Below are positions 58,323-64,000 of a stretch of DNA of 64,000 nt, piece after piece. Source of the DNA: Bartonella queenslandensis (lineage in GTDB: Bacteria > Pseudomonadota > Alphaproteobacteria > Rhizobiales > Rhizobiaceae); NCBI RefSeq assembly GCF_018155095.1, contig NZ_NAAI01000006.1:1-64000 (forward strand). The letters run 5' to 3'. The number at the start of each line of letters is the position of its first letter. Within the stretch, counting starts at the first letter, position 1. The position numbers were made by a program, and so were the translations under genes. Under the pieces are notes generated by a model, which searched no databases, had not been told where the DNA came from, and saw nothing but the letters and a program-made list of their open reading frames with translations.

Positions 58323-58712
58323 GTGAGTAATATCCCTAGTTATTCTGTCACCCCAAACCTACAGTTGGTATACGTATCAAATGTAGAACATTCTATCACT
58401 TTTTACAAATTCATCTTCAAGAAAGAGCCTGTATTCATATCACCACGCTATGTTGCATTTGCTTCTTCGGGTGATGCGCTCTTTGCACTCTGGTCTGGGG
58501 GCGACGCACCTAAGGAAAATGTGCCTCGTTTTTCAGAAATCGGCATTATGTTGCCTACTGGAGAAGATGTAGACAAGCTATATGCGGAATGGCAAGAGCA
58601 AACCACCGTTGAGATAAATGTTTTGAAAGAACCGTATACCGACGTATTTGGGCGTACCTTCCTCATCAAAGATCCTGACGGCCATATTATTCGTGTTTGT
58701 CCACTGGATTAA
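58323..58712 (+). CDS. ehpR: EhpR-like phenazine-binding resistance protein (glyoxalase/bleomycin-resistance fold)
   Basis: The protein has 129 residues from GTG 58323 behind a perfect AGGAGG. It has the paired beta-alpha-beta modules of the vicinal-oxygen-chelate superfamily (VYVSNVEHSITFYKFIF; EPVFISPRYVAFASSGD; FGRTFLIKDPDGHIIRV). By recollection it is very similar to EhpR of Pantoea agglomerans Eh1087, which binds griseoluteic acid and protects the producer by sequestration. Divergent transcription from the biosynthetic operon fits self-immunity. Metal-dependent enzymatic activity is not expected. Confidence 0.9.
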   Translation: MSNIPSYSVTPNLQLVYVSNVEHSITFYKFIFKKEPVFISPRYVAFASSGDALFALWSGGDAPKENVPRFSEIGIMLPTGEDVDKLYAEWQEQTTVEINVLKEPYTDVFGRTFLIKDPDGHIIRVCPLD

Positions 58713-59249
58713 AAAGTCTTAGATTTGATTTTTAATTGCCTGAATTGTAATAATTATCTACTTTTAAAATCTATAAGCTATGTACTATAGAGACTTATTG
58801 GCTTTGGGGTTAGTTGATGTTATTGTATGGACAATAAATTAGTATTTTAAAGGCTTGCGTTATAGGATTGAGACACGAAAACCGCAAGATGGGGGGTGAG
58901 GTGGAATCACCTAATCTTATTAAGCGGTTTACATTGCTCCAGTTTACTATTTTCAGTACTAGTTATGATCCCCGCACTTGTAATCTTTAATTTTACCTTG
59001 TCTTGTTCTTTCTCGACGTTGCAATGCTTAGCTCTAAATTAGATCTTCTCCAATTTGCAACTCTAAACGAATTAAGCCAAGTTAGGTATGCGATTAGCCT
59101 CATTTACAAAGCTAGGAATCAGGCTGTTGTGTTTATGAAAACTTTCACACACACTAGGGCAAACTATGCGACTGACCTTTTATCCTATACCCGCTTTCTT
59201 TAATTTAGAAACAAAACAGCCTCTAAAATAATTAACCATGAAATGAGAT
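58713..59249. other. non-coding stretch between ehpR and the PPTase gene
   Basis: No supportable gene was seen. A possible hairpin (GGTGAGGTGGAATCACC) lies near 58896-58912. A 66-codon frame at 59003-59203 lacks a ribosome-binding site. Confidence 0.4.
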
Positions 59250-60014
59250 ATGCATAAAATCCAAATTTGGTACAGCCCACTGGCTAAAATTGACCAGCAG
59301 CTTTATTTGCGCTACTTAGCGCTCTTGTCGCCATGTGAACATAAACGATTTAGACAGTTCAAAGCAAAATCAGCTCAGAATGAGTATCTTGTAGGAAGAG
59401 TCCTACTCAGGACCATTTTATCTAAAATGGCGCCTATTGCGCCCCAAGAGTGGCAATTTATTAGTAATAAATATGGCCGTCCCGAAATTACTCCGACACA
59501 AAAATGGGCAGTACTTGGACTAAACTTTAATATTTCTCATAGCTGCGGCTTAGTTGTCTTAGCAATCAGCAACGATTGCTGCATTGGCATAGATGTAGAA
59601 GCAATAACCCGTCCAATAAATGCAAAAGAGCTAGCTTATCGCTGCTTTACATCCACAGAAGCAAATTTTATTTGTGACGTTAACGGCAAAAAACGCTTAG
59701 AACGTTTTTATACCATTTGGATATTAAAAGAAGCCTACAGTAAAGCTTTGGGCTTGGGCTTATCATTACCTTTTGATAGTTTTTCTTTCGACCTCTCCGA
59801 GACACAGCACAACATCATAAAGCTTACTAGCCAACACCCAAGTTCTGCACTATGGCGCTTCGCAAGATGGAAAATAAAATCCAACCACCAAATCGCATTA
59901 GCTATTCTTCCACAGCACAGCTCTTTTAAGATAAAGTTTTTCAAAAGCTTACCGCTTATAACACAGAAAGAAGATTTAAAACCAAAACTTTTAACAAAGT
60001 GGCCTCCGGATTAA
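59250..60014 (+). CDS. Sfp-type 4'-phosphopantetheinyl transferase
   Basis: The protein has 254 residues. Sfp-family motifs are present: FNISHSCGLVVLAI, CCIGIDVEAI (metal-binding Asp/Glu) and FYTIWILKEAYSKALGLGL. It would transfer phosphopantetheine from CoA to Ser37 of the carrier protein at 44530. The C-terminus is extended by about 25 basic residues. Although 15 kb from the carrier gene, it lies inside the same bracketed segment and supports a complete, self-sufficient tailoring system. Confidence 0.88.
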   Translation: MHKIQIWYSPLAKIDQQLYLRYLALLSPCEHKRFRQFKAKSAQNEYLVGRVLLRTILSKMAPIAPQEWQFISNKYGRPEITPTQKWAVLGLNFNISHSCGLVVLAISNDCCIGIDVEAITRPINAKELAYRCFTSTEANFICDVNGKKRLERFYTIWILKEAYSKALGLGLSLPFDSFSFDLSETQHNIIKLTSQHPSSALWRFARWKIKSNHQIALAILPQHSSFKIKFFKSLPLITQKEDLKPKLLTKWPPD

Positions 60015-60205
60015 AAAATGCTATCTTCATTAGCGATTTTTTATTTTTTCCCATAATATATCCCGTACTACACATCCAATTAGGATTAAGCATTTACACT
60101 ATAAGATATAATATTATATCTTATTATACGATAAGGTACTAAAATATATATTTGCTCTTTTTACATGGTAATGACAGATTTGATATTTTATTTCAAAAAA
60201 AGAAA

Positions 60206-61507
60206 TTAAGGAAATGCAGCCATTGGATGACCTTGCCAAGCGGGTAAAATAATATCTTTTGTTACCATGACATTGAAATTATAACCAGGACGAATAATAA
60301 TTGTTGGCTGAATACCTAGATTTTTACGTGTCATTTCAATCCCAACTTCGCCCCATTGCCTACCAAGCTCTGCTGCTAACGTTTCTTTTGCTGTTTCCAT
60401 TTTACTATCATCATTACCTTTATTATGTGTTTTTTGAGATAATTGTGAAGCTCCTGAAATGACAGAAAGCAGAAAAGCATTCCCAAAAATTTTTAAATAA
60501 TGATTATTGACCTTATCCTTAAATCCAGCATAACCAGACTGATCTGTCCCCGGCATATTCCCAAGAGATAAAGAAGATCCATCTGGATAAATAACTCTTG
60601 ACCAAGCAATAAGTGCTCTTTTTTGACCAGTAGATACACGACTATCATATGTTCCAATTAGCCTCGACCCCAAAGGAATTAAAACATTTTGACCCGTAGC
60701 GGAATCGTAAACACTTTCTCTTACTTGAGCTATGATTTGTCCAGGCAAATCACTGTTAATACCACTTATCATAATACTAGGAATAATGGTTCCAGCCTTA
60801 ATCTCAAGGCTTGCCTTGATAGCTTCTTGACGCGTGTTTTTTAAGTAAACTGCTGCTTCTGGTGATTGTGATAAAAAAGCAATTTTTTGTTCTTGCATAT
60901 TAGGGTTACGTCCTCCATCACCATTGTACAATGATGCATTAGACGCTACTCCACGACCAAACAAACTTTCAAGAGTTACTTTTTGAGGATTATTCTCCTG
61001 TATTTGAGATTGCGTTTTTATTTTTGAATCCATTGTAAAAGAAATCGTAGGTTCAGAATCCAAAGCTGCTTCCATTTTAGCCAAACGTCTTTCTTCAATA
61101 CGCTTTAATAACCTTTTCTGCTCTTCATATTCTTCATCTACAACTTTATCAATTTGGCTTTGTTCTAGTTTTCTTTCTTCTAGTTGTTTGATCTTAGTTT
61201 GAGTACCTGCGTCAGTTGATTTTGATGGTAAGACCTCCGGTAATTTAGGTTCTACATAATCATTTCCTTCTGGACGTATCGGCAAAGGTGTTTCATCCAC
61301 AAACAAGCGTTTTTGGTCTTCTAAAACAACACTGTTAGATTGCTGCCGCAACATAAAAGTATAAGTAATACCAATAAGCGCGAACAAAAAAACACCTATA
61401 GCCCCTATCAGAGGTAGATTGTTTAATCGTCGTATATTACGCCCTTTGGATTTTATGGTAAAAAAATCCGGTGAATCAAAAGAAACAAGTTTTGGATTTT
61501 TTGTCAC
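60206..61507 (-). CDS. trbI: TrbI (VirB10-like) conjugation protein
   Basis: The 433-residue protein is anchored by one helix (about 31-52) with a proline-rich periplasmic stretch after it. A coiled-coil region follows (about 105-150; KQLEERKLEQSQIDKVVDEE). The C-terminal VirB10 domain contains IIPSIMISGINSDLPGQIIA, PLGSRLIGTYDSRV and RPGYNFNVMVTKDIIL. It spans the envelope in the type IV secretion core complex. The last 73 bases are duplicated at 42943-43015. It is the end of the trb operon and borders the phenazine cluster. Confidence 0.9.
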   Translation of the reverse strand: MTKNPKLVSFDSPDFFTIKSKGRNIRRLNNLPLIGAIGVFLFALIGITYTFMLRQQSNSVVLEDQKRLFVDETPLPIRPEGNDYVEPKLPEVLPSKSTDAGTQTKIKQLEERKLEQSQIDKVVDEEYEEQKRLLKRIEERRLAKMEAALDSEPTISFTMDSKIKTQSQIQENNPQKVTLESLFGRGVASNASLYNGDGGRNPNMQEQKIAFLSQSPEAAVYLKNTRQEAIKASLEIKAGTIIPSIMISGINSDLPGQIIAQVRESVYDSATGQNVLIPLGSRLIGTYDSRVSTGQKRALIAWSRVIYPDGSSLSLGNMPGTDQSGYAGFKDKVNNHYLKIFGNAFLLSVISGASQLSQKTHNKGNDDSKMETAKETLAAELGRQWGEVGIEMTRKNLGIQPTIIIRPGYNFNVMVTKDIILPAWQGHPMAAFP

Positions 61508-61959
61508 TCTTTTCCCCCATCTTCTACACGAGCAGTAAAAGGAGCAGCCGGTACAGTTTTTCCAGTTGTTAAACGCACATAATAACGTGTTACTTCAATT
61601 GAACCATATCGCGCTACCAATACTATGCCTTTATCCATTGGCATAACTTTGTAAGTTAAAATTACACCTGTGTTTTTATATTTTTCTGGTTCATCTGTAT
61701 AATTAACACCATAACCATTCCGTTGTAATAGATTGATCAACGGAGATGTAAATTTATCTTCTGTATCACTTGTTTTTACAATCAGTGTTGTTGTTGCGGG
61801 TGGCAAAGAATCTCTGAGATAATTAACGAAGTCACTAGTAATTAAAGCTGCATCATTCTCAGTAACATTTTGATCAACATAATTCAAAGATGAACGATAG
61901 TTCATAGATGTGCAACCAACTGTCAACAAAAGAGGTAATAGCAATAAATATTTTAACAT
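61504..61959 (-). CDS. trbH: TrbH-like lipoprotein
   Basis: The 151-residue protein has a signal peptide with the lipobox LLTVGC, the Cys being at about residue 16. The middle portion (LPPATTTLIVKTSDTEDKF; LLQRNGYGVNY) resembles TrbH of Ti and IncP plasmids, which sits between trbG and trbI. The gene overlaps trbI by 4 bases (ATGA-type). It is probably an accessory outer-membrane component of the conjugation channel. Confidence 0.72.
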   Translation of the reverse strand: MLKYLLLLPLLLTVGCTSMNYRSSLNYVDQNVTENDAALITSDFVNYLRDSLPPATTTLIVKTSDTEDKFTSPLINLLQRNGYGVNYTDEPEKYKNTGVILTYKVMPMDKGIVLVARYGSIEVTRYYVRLTTGKTVPAAPFTARVEDGGKE

Positions 61960-62001
61960 CTTAATTACCTCTAATAATTGTTACTCTCTGTTGAGAGCTT
62001 C

Positions 62002-62841
62002 CTACACCGGAAATAAGAGCAATTTTGCTAATAACTGTATCACAACATACCGATTACCAATCATGCGATAGTTTATTAATCTCTCGCTAGGTTTTTTTAA
62101 GAAACCACCATCATCACCAATAGCAATTAAAGCTGGGGCTGTTCCTCTAATCCCATCTCCAGGCAGTTCAATGTAAGTTTTAAAGCCGTCTGTATAAACA
62201 CGTCTTGGGTACCATTTAATTTTTGGATCACTAATCGTAATACGAAAGTTAAAATCAAGAGCCGCTAAGTTTTGTCCTGTTGGCAGCGTAGTACGGCTCC
62301 TATCTGTAGCCGCTTTATAGGCCGCCCAATCTTGATCTGTATCATCCGGATAAATAAAAGAAAGGATAGGAATTGAAGAACTTTGCGTGCTAGCTAGTTT
62401 AATCATGTAAGTTCTTCTATCAGTCGTAATAAAGAGATTTGTCGTTAAACCAGCATCCGTAGGCTTTACAACAATATAAGTTGTTTCTTCTGCTCCTGTT
62501 CCACTTACGCTAGGACTAATTTTCCACCGTACCGTATCACCGGCATGTAAAGAATTTACAGTTTCACCAGCTTGCAATTGAATCGTACATATTTCTAATG
62601 GTGTACAAACCAATGTAGGCAAAGTAGCCCCATAAAGATATTTAACACTACCATCCCCAGAATATATAGGTCGTTTTGGATTATTCTTCCATTGATTTGC
62701 TAATTTGATTCCCCATGCCTCCTTATCAGTAAGAGGTATTTTTTGAGGAGAAACAAATTTAACGTTGGGTGATATACCTGTTGCCATAGCTGTTGATATC
62801 TTTAAAACAACTAAACTCAAAAAAATAATTTTTTTAAACAT
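62002..62841 (-). CDS. trbG: TrbG (VirB9-like) conjugation protein
   Basis: The protein has 279 residues with a signal peptide (about 1-21). The VirB9/TrbG domain is visible: DGSVKYLYGATLPTLVCTPL (beta strands), LQAGETVNSLHAGDTVRW, and the C-terminal lobe IKWYPRRVYTDGFKTYIELP, then FLKKPSERLINYRMIGNRYV. It is part of the outer-membrane core ring with TrbI. The order trbF-trbG-trbH-trbI is the same as in Ti plasmids. Confidence 0.88.
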   Translation of the reverse strand: MFKKIIFLSLVVLKISTAMATGISPNVKFVSPQKIPLTDKEAWGIKLANQWKNNPKRPIYSGDGSVKYLYGATLPTLVCTPLEICTIQLQAGETVNSLHAGDTVRWKISPSVSGTGAEETTYIVVKPTDAGLTTNLFITTDRRTYMIKLASTQSSSIPILSFIYPDDTDQDWAAYKAATDRSRTTLPTGQNLAALDFNFRITISDPKIKWYPRRVYTDGFKTYIELPGDGIRGTAPALIAIGDDGGFLKKPSERLINYRMIGNRYVVIQLLAKLLLFPV

Positions 62842-62876
62842 AAAAACCCCGCTTTACTCATTTACTATGGTTGTTT

Positions 62877-63554
62877 TTACAGTCTTGATGTCCAAGCAAA
62901 TTGCTTAACATACAGTCCTATTGGATTTATCATTATTTGCTGTTCAGTTTTGGGTATTGCTAAAACAATCGTAGCTGTAGCTTGCCAAAGTTTAGTATCA
63001 ATCAGGGCACCTGTCCGCGCTCTTCTGTTTTCAGTCCATTCGATTTGCCAAGTATCGCTAGAAACGGGAACAATTGCATTAACTTGAACTTCTACTGTCT
63101 CATTCGCAGCACGAGAATAGGGATCATTTTGTTTATGATATTCAACAAGCATAGTATAGGCTGGTGATTGTGGTAAAGTCATTGAATATGTTTGATTTAT
63201 AAGGCTTTCTTCTGCTCTCATATCAACGTAAACAGTACGCGCCCCAATTAACCAATTGCGTAATGCCGCCCGAATATGTGTTGCGTTCGGTTTAGCTGCA
63301 ACATTTGCTTTCGATAAATGTGTTACCTCACCCACTGAATTGGTTTGTACAATATAAGGCACGACAGTTTGTTCATTTGTTTTCCAAATGAACGCTCCTA
63401 TTGCTATGGCAGTAATGATAATCATTCCAAAAGTTGCTAAGCGCCAATTATTAGCAGCCTGAACATATTCGCCATACCTTTCCATCCATTCTTTGCGCGC
63501 TATAATATATGGATTAGAGGGTTTATACTTTGTAGAATCTTCAGTTTTCTTCAC
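62877..63554 (-). CDS. trbF: TrbF (VirB8-like) conjugation protein
   Basis: The protein has 225 residues from GTG 63554. The family start NPYIIARKEWMERYGEYVQ is followed by a single membrane helix (about 42-62), VVPYIVQTNSVGEV, and the periplasmic VirB8 fold (WQIEWTENRRARTG). It nucleates assembly of the conjugation channel in the inner membrane. It is the first of the four visible trb genes in this operon. Confidence 0.88.
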   Translation of the reverse strand: MKKTEDSTKYKPSNPYIIARKEWMERYGEYVQAANNWRLATFGMIIITAIAIGAFIWKTNEQTVVPYIVQTNSVGEVTHLSKANVAAKPNATHIRAALRNWLIGARTVYVDMRAEESLINQTYSMTLPQSPAYTMLVEYHKQNDPYSRAANETVEVQVNAIVPVSSDTWQIEWTENRRARTGALIDTKLWQATATIVLAIPKTEQQIMINPIGLYVKQFAWTSRL

Positions 63555-63693
63555 ACTTACCCCCCAATTTTAAAACTAATTACTATTCTTTAAAGATAAA
63601 TTAACTTTCTTATGAAACATTTTTTTCCTTTTGTGAAGAAAACAATCTTCATTTATCCATAAAATAATTATCTCAAACAAAAAAATTATAATT

Positions 63694-64000
63694 TTAAAGA
63701 AAAAACATACTAACTTTAAATCTCTTTATCTGAAAGATTTTGGATCTTGTTCTTTGTAATTTTAACTTTTTTCCTTTTTTCCAATATCCGGCTTGAATAA
63801 AGCCTCTTTTTGAGATTTCTTTAACAAAAATCTTGTTTAATTCAAAAAGAAGAACGTTTTTTCCCCCAACTTCTCTACGCTCTGTATACTTAAATACAGC
63901 TTCTTCACCTTTCCACATAACATGAGGTAAATTCTCAGCATATTGATCGCGATCTTTTATCCATTCTTGAATTGGATCATTAATGCTATTTTTTTTATGT
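63694..64000 (-). CDS. 3' part of an unidentified gene running off the window
   Basis: The minus-strand frame is open from the right edge to 63694 (about 101 codons seen). It reads IQEWIKDRDQYAENLPHVMW, then charged sequence and a strongly basic end (KKGKKLKLQRTRSKIFQIKR). There is no membrane segment. It sits upstream of trbF, where a trb or relaxase-associated gene would be expected, but I do not recognise it. Confidence 0.4.
   Translation of the reverse strand, partial: HKKNSINDPIQEWIKDRDQYAENLPHVMWKGEEAVFKYTERREVGGKNVLLFELNKIFVKEISKRGFIQAGYWKKGKKLKLQRTRSKIFQIKRFKVSMFFL

Noticed and set aside
60206..63554. VirB/Vbh or Trw type IV system of Bartonella
   Set aside because: The TrbH-like gene between the VirB9- and VirB10-like genes, and the NPYxxARxEWxERYG start of the VirB8-like protein, fit the Trb type.

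Overview
The window looks like a chromosomal segment of a Bartonella species (Alphaproteobacteria). The base composition is low in G+C and there are long non-coding, repeat-rich stretches between genes. Core genes include groES-groEL behind a CIRCE operator, fumC, dut, exbB-exbD, mbfA behind an Irr-type iron box, dsbB, and an Omp25/hemin-binding-protein-type porin. The species cannot be named from the sequence alone.

Layout. 1-2930: a hairpin-bearing tandem repeat, a small secreted protein, a broken FMN reductase and a Rossmann-fold protein. 2930-8850 (minus strand): an array of nine short intact membrane proteins that reuse two sequence modules, plus one long fusion protein and one relic of it. 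10218-17428: phage-derived genes (an HTH/DNA-binding-like protein and a lysozyme/spanin lysis cassette) around two tandem YopJ-family effector acetyltransferases. 17429-19200: non-coding tandem and dispersed repeats. 19213-22832: groEL, groES, fumC. 22690-34000: housekeeping genes (hbp, tRNA-Leu, yqaA, dsbB, mbfA, dut, a PemK/MazF toxin) separated by repeated integrase leaders, integrase fragments and partial copies of fumC and dut. 34033-37308: exbB-exbD and two small envelope genes.

37394-64000 is a decayed plasmid-like or conjugative element. It holds a frameshifted repC, RepL-like and Doc-like fragments, a repeat protein with PPxY motifs, a resolvase fragment, a RelB/ParE-type toxin-antitoxin pair and, at the right end, trbI-trbH-trbG-trbF of a Trb-type (VirB-like) conjugation system.

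The outstanding feature is at 43505-60014, within this element: a nearly complete phenazine antibiotic cluster of the D-alanylgriseoluteic acid (ehp) type, otherwise known from Pantoea agglomerans. PhzB, D, E, F and G would make phenazine-1,6-dicarboxylate from chorismate. EhpF and EhpG would reduce one carboxylate to the aldehyde, and an SDR would make the hydroxymethyl group. An acyl-CoA-dehydrogenase-like monooxygenase and a methyltransferase would add the methoxy group. A stand-alone adenylation enzyme, a carrier protein and a KAS III-like transferase (primed by an Sfp-type phosphopantetheinyl transferase) would attach D-alanine. An MFS pump and an EhpR-like binding protein would protect the cell. 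The cluster is bracketed by a 73-bp direct repeat of the trbI 3' end, which points to insertion by recombination. It also carries two lesions: a -1 shift in a G-run of phzE and an in-frame stop at codon 4 of the PhzA/B-like gene. It may therefore be switched off, variable, or recently decayed.
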